A DNA stretch of 29,581 nt from a virus. Below, piece after piece: positions 16,152 through 24,729 of this stretch (position 1 is its first letter; each line of letters starts with the position of its first letter). Under the pieces are notes generated by a model that searched no databases, was not told the origin of the DNA, and was given only the letters and a program-made list of their open reading frames with translations. The stretch spans positions 1-29,581 of IMG/VR virus record IMGVR_UViG_3300033571_001037; one strand, given 5' to 3'. The translations under genes and the position numbers were made by a program.

Positions 16152-19100
16152 TAGAACCTGTTGCTCCTCATTCTTTGGTCGTCTAGTCCGTGAATTTGCT
16201 TTCTAACGGCTCTAGCAATTTCGTCAGGGTTTGCGTCTGACTTTACCATAACATTAACACTATAATTATACACTGAACCGCCAGATCCTGCAAGAGATCC
16301 AGTCCTATTAATCTCTTCAAGATTGCTTACCCCGAATTTTTTGACAGATGGCTGTTTAACTACAAATTCTCCTGGACTTAGCATTGCTGGAATAGTATCT
16401 GTTCCAGAAGCAAATTGACTAAACAGCTTTGTTGCGAAGCCACCAGATTTCATATAGCCTGGAACCTTGCCTCCTTTGGCAAATTTGGGAAGTGCTGCAA
16501 GTGCTGTTTTTGCTTCTTGTAGCGCTTTGCCAGTCCAACGAATTGACTCATTATAATCTTTTATTATTTTTTCCTGTGCGGCAATTAGTGTTGTTTTCCT
16601 ATCTGCAGGAGAATTGCTCTTTTTAATTTTTTCTATTTCTGTACGGGCGTTACTTATGATTGCATTGTAATCTGCAATTGATTTTTCTAGGGCAGTAATT
16701 TGTTGCTGTAGCTGTTGTCTCTTTGCAGCATTAGGATCTACAGGGCCAGCTGGGCCAGTTCCTGCAGTAGGTCCTGTAACTGGTGGAGGATCATTTACTG
16801 GCTGGCTAGCTGGACCAGTCAAAGATACTGGGTTAGAGTTTACGTTTGCCCAGGCTGCAGCAAGTTGTGGAATTAAAGCTATGGCATCTATAATGCTTTG
16901 CTTGTATGCTTCAGACTTTATACGTGCTAGGTCAATAGCATTTTGGTTTGCTTCCCATTGTACCCTGGTTTGACCCAAGTAAGTCAAAGATTGGAGAATT
17001 GAGTTTTGCAAGTAGTTTGCATTGTCTAGTGCTCTTTGTGCTGGCTCAAGAGTTTGTTCCTCAATATCAAAAATCTCTTTCTTGAGTCTTCTAATTTCTT
17101 TTTCAATTTCTGCCCGTGATTTTCCGTCGGCAGATCTTACTGAACCAAGAGCTTTTTCTCTAGCTGCTTCAATTGTTCTACGCTGAGCTTCAAGTCTTTG
17201 CTGTGCTTCTTTAGCTCGCAACTCCTGGGCTGCCTTAGCAGCTGCTGCAATGTCACCTCTTGAAAGGGCTTCTGCAACGGTAAGCTGAGCTTCCTGTCTT
17301 GCAGCCATCTCTCCATTAGCTTCATTAGCTTTTTCAATAGCCTTGAGTCTATCGTCATAGACTTTATTAATCTCTTCTTCTTGTTCTGCGATACCCTGAA
17401 GAGAAGCTTCATAATCATCAAGGTCGAATTGGTGTTCTGCAATTGCTTCTTGTGCATCTGCAATGGTTTCTTCGAGATCAGCGGTATTGATCAAGCTATC
17501 GTTTTCTCCGCTAAGATTTGTTCCCATTTGGAAGTCTAGCTGTATTTGAGTCTCTAGAGCGTCTAAGCCAGCGAGTACATTACTGACACCCTCGGAAGCA
17601 ACCTCTTCCATTCCTTCTGGTGTTGCAAGCTTTATTTGAAGCTCTATTGCTTGTCCACGACGAAGCTCGTTAAGGTATTTAGCAATCCATCCAGCCGACA
17701 AGGCTCCATCTGCTAGGTCTGCCGCTAGGGCTTTGGCCATTTCTGGATTAGAAAGAACTGTTTCGATAGACTCTAAACTTAGACCCATGGCACTAAGTTG
17801 TGGAATAATCTTTGCAAAGTCTGCAGATATATCGTTAAGGTTTTTTGTTTCAATAAATGCATCTTTGTTCGAAAGGTTCTTTGTTGCAGCATCGACTGCA
17901 CGAATAAGCCCCAAAAGCTCTCTCCACTTTTGTGTTCCAACCTGAGTGGTAGCAATTGCAGCTGCAAGAATTGGATCTTTTGCTGCTCTAAACGCTTCTC
18001 CTATACTTAGTCCTGCGTCACGAAGCTTACCGTAAGCAGAGCTGGCCTCTCTAATTTGCTTTTGCTGTTCTTTAAGATCTTCAATGGCTTCTTCAAATGG
18101 AGTCTTTTCCCTAGACCCTCCGCCACCGCTAAACGTTCTCGAAGCTGCCTGGAAAGGAGAGTTGGCAATAAGACCTTGTAGCTCTTTCCACTTGTCAATG
18201 ACGCCTTGTTGAGCCTGAGCATTTGTTTCTGCAGAAAACGCAGACAAGAAGTTAGCATCAGAAACCATCTTGACCGCTTCTGCTGCACCAATTCCATTGG
18301 CAATAAGAGTTTGATACGCAAGGTCTTGTTCTCTAATCTTATCAATTTGTTCTTGCATTGCAAGAGAAGCTTGCTGGCCTTCTGCAATAGCCTCTTCTTG
18401 ATCTGCCTGAGCTTTTTGGGCCGCAGTTAATTCTATAGTTGCTGCAGCACCAGTTTGCACAACGTTGGTTAAAGCTTTTCTGGCGTCTTCGGCCTTCTTA
18501 GTTTTTCCTGCGTCGGGAGTTCCATCCTTGGCAGCTTCCTCTGCCTCTTTAAGAGCGTTGGCATAGTTTGCTACCTCATCAGCACTTAGGCCAGTTGCAG
18601 CAGCCTGAAGAATTAAGAAAGCATCTGTAGTACTTGTAATTCCTTCAAGAAGTTCTGTGGCACCAAGTTGCGTTGCCAAATCTGGAAGAACGATAGCTGC
18701 TGTCTTTTCATCTAGGCTTGTAAAGCTTTGGTTCAGCTTTGTCATTTCTGCATTAAACTCAGTTGCGCCAATTTGACCATTTACAAGCATGGTGTTTAGA
18801 GATGACATTGTTCCAGCCATTGCCCCCGCAACAAGAGAAGTTTCCGCTGTTGGAGCAGCAGGAGTAGAAGGACTGGTAACTCCGCCTCTTCCACCTCGTC
18901 CAGTTCCCTGCCCAGAAACTGGATTTTGCTCTAAGGCGCCCATAGCTTGTTCTAAAGCAGTTCCAACCTGAGATGGATTTGTCTTAACATCTATAGATGA
19001 GAAAGTTAGGTCAAGAGTTTTCTTTCCAGCTGCGTCAGCAAGAGCCTTAATGATACCTTCCACCACTGCTTGAGGAGCGCCAGAAGCAGAAACGCCCTCG

Positions 19101-22100
19101 GCAATTGATTGCAAAATTATTTGAGCTTGCTCATCTCCAGCTCCCTTTAGAGCCTCAATATCTGCCGCATATTCTTCAAGGAACTGTTCATCGGCAGACC
19201 TTTCAGCAGCTACCTTTTCAGCTTCTAGAGAAGTTGTTCCTCCACCCTGGAATGCGGTTCCTAATGTTCCAGTCTGTGGAGTAAATCCATAAATCTCTCC
19301 AAGCTTTTTTAACTGGTCTGCAGTAACAAAAGCTGCGTTACCCATAGCGGTAATTGCTTCTTTTTCTTTTATCTTAGCGGCAACGGTAAATCCAATAATT
19401 GTTGCAAGTGCTGTTACTGCCAAAATAACAAGACCAACAGGACCTAGGAATGCAGTCATGGCTACCCTTGCAATTGTCAAGGTTCCAGCAAGTCCACCAG
19501 CGGCAGCTGCACCACCTACTGACTTAGCAGCTTCAATAGCTTTCATTGCTATAGCCTTTCTGCCCACAATTAATTCTTGTAGCTTCATTGCGGTTACAGC
19601 TTGAACAATTTGAATTAGTCCAAACATACCAGCAGAAATCATGGAGATTGCTCCAGAGAGTTCTCCGAACTGACCACCGAACATGGAAAGAATTCCACCT
19701 AGGCTAGCAACACCAATAGACAAACTTGTTATTGTGTTTCCAGTATTTTCAAATGCCCTGCCAAGCTTTGAGGATTTTTCAGCATTTTCCTGGTTTGCCT
19801 TAGAAGCATTTTGAGAAGCTACACCCAAAGCGACTAGTGCTGGATGTGCTATTGGAACTGGCCCTGTTGCTTTTGTGGCTTTCTGAGCTTCAGTTTGATT
19901 AGAGAATGTAACGGCAGGAGCAGGGCCCATAGTTCTTCTATTCCCAGTGGCTCCTGCCTCAGCTGAGTTTGCAAGCTGCTGTCCAGCTGAAAACATGTCG
20001 TCCTTGCCAGATTCTAGCCCTTGCTTTGCACCGCTAACAAGGTTTTCGCTAGACTGGTCCATTTCTCTTGAAGGAGAGCTAGCTCCAGAAGCATCGTTTA
20101 CTGCCTCTGCAAGCTGTCTATTAGTTCTTTCAACTATTCGCCTACCAGCATCTGTTAGTGGAGCTGGTGCCGCTCTTCCGTCTGCTTCAGCGTTACCCTG
20201 CGCCATTGCGGCGGTAAGATTTGCTTGAGCATTAGCAATTTGAGCTGGAGTGCGAGAGCCGACTCCTGGGCTAGCTGGGCCTTGTGCTGCCCTGGCATCT
20301 GCACCAGCAACTGTAGCCTTTGCATTTGCAATAAAGTCTGGAGACAGATTGCTCAAAATCTCGCTATCGTCTAAGATGTTTCTTAAAACTTGAGCCTGAA
20401 TCTGTAGCTCTTCTTCAGTTAAAGCAAGGTTGGCATTTATCTTTCTAAGAATTTCTTGCTTTTGATCTTCTGATGCTTGCTCTTCAGTAAGATTGTTTAA
20501 GTTTTCTGTGTAAAGATCTCTTATCGGACCAGAGGATTTGATTGCGTTGCTTAGCTGATTTTCAAATGCTGCTTGAGCTACCCAAAGGTCTTCATTCCAA
20601 CCTTCTTCAAATTGTTTTCCGACACCATCAACTTCTGCAAGGTGAGCCCTGTGTATTTCTCCAGCCTGAGTTACTTTGCCAGCAACCTCTTCTGCAGTCA
20701 TTCCAACTGACTCATAGTACTCAAGCATTGCAGCTTTGCCAGCATTTGCCGAAGCGGTAGCTCTATCGAATTCTTCTTGCCCAGCTGCACCCTTGGCTGC
20801 GACTAGATTTGCTTCTACTCCACCTCTTTTTCCAGAAGCAGAAGCTTTTCTTTCAAGCTCTTTTCCTGTAGCTATTTTTGTAGCTTGTCCTGGCCTCATT
20901 CCGCCAAACTCTGTAGCAACAACCTCAAGCTCTGCCTTAAAGTTTTGAAGAGTTAAGCCAGTTCTGTCGGCAAGTCTTGCAAAGACTTCTTCGATAATGT
21001 CTTCTCCATTATCAACAGATTGTCTAAATTGTTGAGCATAAAGCTCAAGATCTCTAGCAGTTTTTTGTCTAGCTGTATCTATTTGGTAACTTGCTGCAGG
21101 AACTGTAGTGGTTCCACGCACCTGTTGTGGAACGTTTACTGAACCTCTTACAAATCCAGGGATACTGCCTTCAATCATTGCAGCAATAAATCCACGGTTC
21201 TTTTTTGCCACGGCAGCTGGGATAACTGCTTCGCCTGGTTCTAGGAATGCAGCAATCTTATCACCCTTACCAGTACCTGGAACCATTGGAGTTCCCTTAG
21301 AGAATCCTGGAACAGCCTTTGGCTTTCTAGGAGTTGCAATCTTAACATTTGAGTGTACGGCATGGAACTTGCTCCAGTCAACGCCTAGACCAGCTTCAAG
21401 CCTTCTAATCATGTCATCGTAAAGTCCAACCTCAGTTGGGTTTGTTAGTCCAAATGATGCTACAGTCTGCTTTAGTTTTGGAAGAACCTTTGTTATTTCT
21501 GCAATCATCTTTTGGTGGTACTGGGCTGGAGTTAGTCCAGCCATCAGTCCAAGGGTTGATTCTGCAAAAGCTCTCTTAGCACCACCCTTAATTCCAAGCA
21601 GATTAATGATTGCTTGCTCTTCCATTGAAGGCAAGTTTCTGTCATAATCTCTTAGCCCAGATGCCTTATTAAATACCCCAGCTGGACCAGCGTCTGCAAC
21701 TACGTTTCCGTAAACGTTTGAAGCAGACAAATCTTTATCAACACGAAGAAGAGATGCAGTAAGCTGTCTAAAGTACTGCTCTTCGTTAAACACACCCATT
21801 GGCTGAGTATTAACAAACTTGGCATCAAGATCGGACTCTAGAGCCAAGAATCTTCTTATGCCTTTTACGTCCATTGGATCTTTAATAACTACAATTCTTT
21901 GCTGTGGAGCCTCTAGGCCGTGTGCCATTCTAGAAATTTCAGTCGAACGCATTTCAGCAAGTGCTGCTTTTTCATCCAAGACTGGTTTTACAAATACCTG
22001 CTTATTGCCCTTTTGGTATACTCCGCCTAGCCCAAAGATTGGGAAGCTGTGTCCAGTTGTTTTGCTAATCTGGTGACCATAGTTTGTAGGAGGAACGCCA

Positions 22101-24352
22101 GCATATCCGCTCTTCTTAAACATCTCATAAACTTCGTCTGCGGCAGAGCGGTTTTTTGATACTGACTTTGCAGACTGTGGCATTCCTAAAAATACGCCCT
22201 TTGCGTAACCTGGAAGATCTCCAGCAATCATACCCTGAATTAATGGTGCATACTTTTTTGCATGCTTAGCTGGAATAACAGCTTCTCCAGGAGAAAGCAT
22301 TGCTGGAATAATGTCTCCAGCTCCCTTTGGTCCTGGAACAGAAATTACTCCCTTGGCATACTTCTTGGTTTGAGTAGTTCCTCTAGCAACACCGCCTGGA
22401 ACAGAGAATGCTCTTTGTGCGTTAAGACTTCTTGTATACGCTGCTGTAAGCAAGTCAACTGAAGCAGCCTCAGAGGTAAAGGTTTGTTGTAGCTTTGAGT
22501 GTACTTGGTCTAGCGATGCAGCTACAGAAAGCGAACGAAGTTGCTCTTCTGTCATGTAACTTGTTTCTGCACCGAGCCCTGTAGCTTTACCACGAAGCTT
22601 TTGGAACACTTGGCTAATCATTCCAATACCCTTAATTAGGTTTGCAACACCGTTAGCAAGCAGACCAACAACCATGAGAACAACTGGACCAAGACCAGCG
22701 AATAGCAGCGTGGCTCCTGTTATGAATCCTTTAACTCCGTTGTCAAGCTTATTAAACTCTTCTAGAATCTTTGTTCCAAACTCAATAACTGGAGTAATTG
22801 CTTTTAAGAATTCTTCTCCAACTGGAGCAACCGCAGCCTTCAAATCCTCAATTGCTTTTTGGAACTTAAACGTTGAAGACTCTTCAATCTTTCCAAGCTC
22901 TCGACTAGATAGCTGTGCTAGCTCTTCTACTGTGGCGTTGGTTAATTCTAAAACCCTACTTGCCTGGTTGCCGTCCCTAATTACGTTCTGGAAAAGAGTT
23001 GATAGACGTGAAAACTGGAACTTTCCAAAGAGTTGCTCAATTGCCTTAGCTCTGTCTAAAGGATCAAGGACATCTAGGGCACGAGCAAAGTCTTGAACCA
23101 GTCCAACAACATCCCCCTTGTTTTGCTGAACGATAGACTGAATGTTAATTCCAAAGCCTCTAAGCATTTCGCTGGCTACGCCAGTTGGATTAATAAGAGA
23201 TGCAAGACCAGACTTTAGAGCGTTAGCACCTTCAGATGCATTAATTCCACCTTCACGCATAGCTGTTAGCAAGAATGCTAGGTCTTCTACGTCTCCACCA
23301 AGCTGCTTAACGACTGGACCAGCTTTTGGAACTGCGATGGTTAGGTCGTTAATAGATGTAATCGTTTGGTTTTCAACTGCGTTTAGGAAGTCAATTTTCT
23401 TTGCAAGGTCTTCTGTTGCAACCCCGAAAGCATCTGTTATAGATATGGTAGTCTTAAAGGCTTCTCCAAGCTCTACGTTACCAAGCACACCCAGTCTTGT
23501 TGCTTCAGTTACTTGAGCGGTAAGGGCTGCACCAGTCAAACCAGTTGCAGCTGCTTGTGCAGCTAAGTCCATTGTGTCTACAAGGGCTACACCATATTTT
23601 GTAAACTCTCTTGCAAGGGTTTGGATTTCTTCAACCATGGCATTGGTCTCAGCCTCGCCAGTCATCAAATCGCCATAAACACGCTTAAACTGAATAGCTT
23701 GCTTTTCTAGATCCATGAATGTTTTTGCAGCCATGCTTCCAAAAACGCTTAGAGGAAGGGTGAAACCAACCATAAGCTGACGACCAGCCCACTGAGTATT
23801 CTTACCCCAGTTAAGAAGGTTGGTTGATCCTTGTTTTAAAAGCTGATTAAAAAGTTGCTGCTTTTGAGCATTGATAGCAGTCTGTGTTGCTAGGTTCTCC
23901 ATATCAAGGACAAGCGGACGAACCTTGATTGACTGCATTGCACCGTTAGCATCACGGCCTAGCTGAATGTATTGGGTTTGTAAATCTTTTACTCGTTCAC
24001 GAGCTACTTTATTTATTGTTGCAAACTCTGCAGCAAAGTTTTTGCCAAAAGTTTTTGTAGATGCCCCAGCATACCTAAAGTATTCTCCAAGGGAGAACTT
24101 ATTTTTTTCTAGTGAGTTTGTGAATGACTCTGTTGTCGTTCTGACATTGGTCATGCTAGCAGCAAATTTGCCGCTTGCGTTTAGGGACTGGATTAAATCT
24201 TTTTGAAGGTTAGAGGCAGCCGCAGCGTTAGCGGCTGACCCCTTCGCCATTGCGGTATGAAAGGCTGATATTTCTCGCTGTAGATTTTTGATATTTGCTA
24301 GCGCTGCGCTAGTATCAATATCTATTCTAATATTTGACTGAATATCAGCCAT
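16151..24352 (-). CDS. Tail tape measure protein (2733 aa) with embedded domains
   Basis: This is the longest gene in the window. About 1-190 is coiled coil. About 190-430 is the conserved tape measure core (AAQAAATGLTGAALTAQVTE, then MREGGINASEGANALKSG), and hydrophobic stretches lie near 540-575, 1535-1600 and 1610-1665. Two similar linkers (665-720, 1017-1072) carry PGEAVIPA, with a third partial copy (PGEFVVK, 2660). Between the linkers is a globular region with kinase-like motifs. A repeat pair lies at 2006-2062 and 2100-2150. About 2250-2500 is charged coiled coil, followed by a Pro/Gly hinge near 2530. The protein fixes tail length: by the usual 0.15 nm per residue the tail would be about 400 nm. 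It may also help genome entry through its membrane-like stretches. ATG at 24352 has AAGGAAG eight bases upstream; it follows the chaperone genes, as expected. Confidence 0.96.
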   Translation of the reverse strand: MADIQSNIRIDIDTSAALANIKNLQREISAFHTAMAKGSAANAAAASNLQKDLIQSLNASGKFAASMTNVRTTTESFTNSLEKNKFSLGEYFRYAGASTKTFGKNFAAEFATINKVARERVKDLQTQYIQLGRDANGAMQSIKVRPLVLDMENLATQTAINAQKQQLFNQLLKQGSTNLLNWGKNTQWAGRQLMVGFTLPLSVFGSMAAKTFMDLEKQAIQFKRVYGDLMTGEAETNAMVEEIQTLAREFTKYGVALVDTMDLAAQAAATGLTGAALTAQVTEATRLGVLGNVELGEAFKTTISITDAFGVATEDLAKKIDFLNAVENQTITSINDLTIAVPKAGPVVKQLGGDVEDLAFLLTAMREGGINASEGANALKSGLASLINPTGVASEMLRGFGINIQSIVQQNKGDVVGLVQDFARALDVLDPLDRAKAIEQLFGKFQFSRLSTLFQNVIRDGNQASRVLELTNATVEELAQLSSRELGKIEESSTFKFQKAIEDLKAAVAPVGEEFLKAITPVIEFGTKILEEFNKLDNGVKGFITGATLLFAGLGPVVLMVVGLLANGVANLIKGIGMISQVFQKLRGKATGLGAETSYMTEEQLRSLSVAASLDQVHSKLQQTFTSEAASVDLLTAAYTRSLNAQRAFSVPGGVARGTTQTKKYAKGVISVPGPKGAGDIIPAMLSPGEAVIPAKHAKKYAPLIQGMIAGDLPGYAKGVFLGMPQSAKSVSKNRSAADEVYEMFKKSGYAGVPPTNYGHQISKTTGHSFPIFGLGGVYQKGNKQVFVKPVLDEKAALAEMRSTEISRMAHGLEAPQQRIVVIKDPMDVKGIRRFLALESDLDAKFVNTQPMGVFNEEQYFRQLTASLLRVDKDLSASNVYGNVVADAGPAGVFNKASGLRDYDRNLPSMEEQAIINLLGIKGGAKRAFAESTLGLMAGLTPAQYHQKMIAEITKVLPKLKQTVASFGLTNPTEVGLYDDMIRRLEAGLGVDWSKFHAVHSNVKIATPRKPKAVPGFSKGTPMVPGTGKGDKIAAFLEPGEAVIPAAVAKKNRGFIAAMIEGSIPGFVRGSVNVPQQVRGTTTVPAASYQIDTARQKTARDLELYAQQFRQSVDNGEDIIEEVFARLADRTGLTLQNFKAELEVVATEFGGMRPGQATKIATGKELERKASASGKRGGVEANLVAAKGAAGQEEFDRATASANAGKAAMLEYYESVGMTAEEVAGKVTQAGEIHRAHLAEVDGVGKQFEEGWNEDLWVAQAAFENQLSNAIKSSGPIRDLYTENLNNLTEEQASEDQKQEILRKINANLALTEEELQIQAQVLRNILDDSEILSNLSPDFIANAKATVAGADARAAQGPASPGVGSRTPAQIANAQANLTAAMAQGNAEADGRAAPAPLTDAGRRIVERTNRQLAEAVNDASGASSPSREMDQSSENLVSGAKQGLESGKDDMFSAGQQLANSAEAGATGNRRTMGPAPAVTFSNQTEAQKATKATGPVPIAHPALVALGVASQNASKANQENAEKSSKLGRAFENTGNTITSLSIGVASLGGILSMFGGQFGELSGAISMISAGMFGLIQIVQAVTAMKLQELIVGRKAIAMKAIEAAKSVGGAAAAGGLAGTLTIARVAMTAFLGPVGLVILAVTALATIIGFTVAAKIKEKEAITAMGNAAFVTADQLKKLGEIYGFTPQTGTLGTAFQGGGTTSLEAEKVAAERSADEQFLEEYAADIEALKGAGDEQAQIILQSIAEGVSASGAPQAVVEGIIKALADAAGKKTLDLTFSSIDVKTNPSQVGTALEQAMGALEQNPVSGQGTGRGGRGGVTSPSTPAAPTAETSLVAGAMAGTMSSLNTMLVNGQIGATEFNAEMTKLNQSFTSLDEKTAAIVLPDLATQLGATELLEGITSTTDAFLILQAAATGLSADEVANYANALKEAEEAAKDGTPDAGKTKKAEDARKALTNVVQTGAAATIELTAAQKAQADQEEAIAEGQQASLAMQEQIDKIREQDLAYQTLIANGIGAAEAVKMVSDANFLSAFSAETNAQAQQGVIDKWKELQGLIANSPFQAASRTFSGGGGSREKTPFEEAIEDLKEQQKQIREASSAYGKLRDAGLSIGEAFRAAKDPILAAAIATTQVGTQKWRELLGLIRAVDAATKNLSNKDAFIETKNLNDISADFAKIIPQLSAMGLSLESIETVLSNPEMAKALAADLADGALSAGWIAKYLNELRRGQAIELQIKLATPEGMEEVASEGVSNVLAGLDALETQIQLDFQMGTNLSGENDSLINTADLEETIADAQEAIAEHQFDLDDYEASLQGIAEQEEEINKVYDDRLKAIEKANEANGEMAARQEAQLTVAEALSRGDIAAAAKAAQELRAKEAQQRLEAQRRTIEAAREKALGSVRSADGKSRAEIEKEIRRLKKEIFDIEEQTLEPAQRALDNANYLQNSILQSLTYLGQTRVQWEANQNAIDLARIKSEAYKQSIIDAIALIPQLAAAWANVNSNPVSLTGPASQPVNDPPPVTGPTAGTGPAGPVDPNAAKRQQLQQQITALEKSIADYNAIISNARTEIEKIKKSNSPADRKTTLIAAQEKIIKDYNESIRWTGKALQEAKTALAALPKFAKGGKVPGYMKSGGFATKLFSQFASGTDTIPAMLSPGEFVVKQPSVKKFGVSNLEEINRTGSLAGSGGSVYNYSVNVMVKSDANPDEIARAVRKQIHGLDDQRMRSNRF
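17903..18055 (-). repeat. Tape measure internal repeat, copy B
   Basis: Codes for residues 2100-2150 (IREASSAYGKLRDAG ... KWRELLGLI), which align with copy A: an IRE start, 'AY..L...G...GEA', then KW(R/K)EL.GLI. It is preceded in both cases by a Gln/Lys-rich helix. Confidence 0.6.
18167..18337 (-). repeat. Tape measure internal repeat, copy A
   Basis: Codes for residues 2006-2062 (IREQDLAYQTLIANGIGAAE ... KWKELQGLI). Aligns with copy B, which starts 94 residues later and is about six residues shorter. A partial duplication within the tape measure is the simplest reading. Confidence 0.6.
21137..21304 (-). repeat. Tape measure linker repeat, copy 2
   Basis: Codes for residues 1017-1072: 'SKG...VPGTGKGDKIAAFL', then PGEAVIPA (1039-1046), 'AKK...FI..MI.G.IPG...G'. 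It aligns along its whole length with copy 1 at 665-720 (22193-22360). Confidence 0.8.
21473..22045 (-). other. Kinase-like candidate domain embedded in tape measure (residues ~770-960)
   Basis: This region is globular, unlike the coiled-coil parts of tape measure proteins. It has a Gly-rich turn (GLGGVYQKGN, 774-783) leading to VFVKP with K789, a helix with E800/E805, a strand IVVIK (820-824), then DLSASN (D874, N879) and DAG (887-889). The spacing recalls the nucleotide Lys, helix-C Glu, catalytic loop and DFG order of kinases. VxKP rather than VAIK is closer to the PI3/PI4-kinase-like branch. The D-to-N spacing equals that of HRDLKPEN; the N-to-DxG gap is short. Motif reading only. Confidence 0.35.
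22193..22360 (-). repeat. Tape measure linker repeat, copy 1
   Basis: Codes for residues 665-720: 'AKGVISVPGPKGAGDIIPAM', then PGEAVIPA (688-695), 'AKKYAPLIQGMIAGDLPG' and AKGV. Together with copy 2 it brackets the kinase-like candidate. A shorter relative (GTDTIPAMLSPGEFVV) lies near the C-terminus. Confidence 0.8.
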
Positions 24353-24368
24353 TCACTACACTTCCTTT

Positions 24369-24686
24369 TTAGCGACTTGCAGGATTGTTAAGATCGCTCA
24401 AGCGGGCGCCTGATGCCTCTTCAACAATTCTGTAAACAGTTGGCAAGTCAAGTTGCTCTTCCAACTCTTTAATGTCTGTCGCTAGTTCTGGCTTGTACTG
24501 CTTCATAGCGATCTGGACACACTCCATTAGCAGGTTGATAGACTTCTCATTGTCCTCTGCTACCTTTGCAATACCCTCAAATTTCTTAGTGAATTCACGT
24601 AGTAGTGAAATCTTTAGCGGACGTACCGCAATTTCTGTTCCATCAATTAGTTTAATGGTGCTTTGTTCATTAATTGTTGTTGCCAT
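24369..24686 (-). CDS. Tail assembly chaperone, short paralog (105 aa)
   Basis: This 105-residue protein consists only of the domain shared with the upstream 231-residue protein: EIAVRPLKISLLREF, LLMECVQIAMKQYKPEL, then DLPTVYRIVEE. A hand alignment gives about 35 identical positions over about 80 residues. By position (between major tail protein and tape measure) it is a tail assembly chaperone, corresponding to the G form in lambda. Only 16 bases separate its stop from the tape measure ATG, leaving no room for a frameshifted T extension. It has an extended -10 promoter in the short gap upstream and an AAGGA site about eight bases before ATG 24686. Confidence 0.82.
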   Translation of the reverse strand: MATTINEQSTIKLIDGTEIAVRPLKISLLREFTKKFEGIAKVAEDNEKSINLLMECVQIAMKQYKPELATDIKELEEQLDLPTVYRIVEEASGARLSDLNNPASR

Positions 24687-24717
24687 TATTCGTTTCCTTC
24701 CGAAATAGGTTTATCTA

Positions 24718-24726
24718 ATTATAACA
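24718..24726 (-). promoter_or_regulatory. Extended -10 promoter before short chaperone
   Basis: The minus strand reads TGTTATAAT (24718-24726), starting three bases after the TGA stop of the long chaperone gene. I see no good -35, but extended -10 promoters can do without one. The leader would be about 25 bases and include the ribosome site. Confidence 0.6.
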
Positions 24727-24729
24727 CAA

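Noticed and set aside
17137-18387. Lys/Leu/Gln-rich minus-strand alternate frames (108, 62 and 126 residues) inside the tape measure
   Set aside because: They arise from frame-shifted reading of Ala/Glu-rich coiled-coil codons; no independent start signals.
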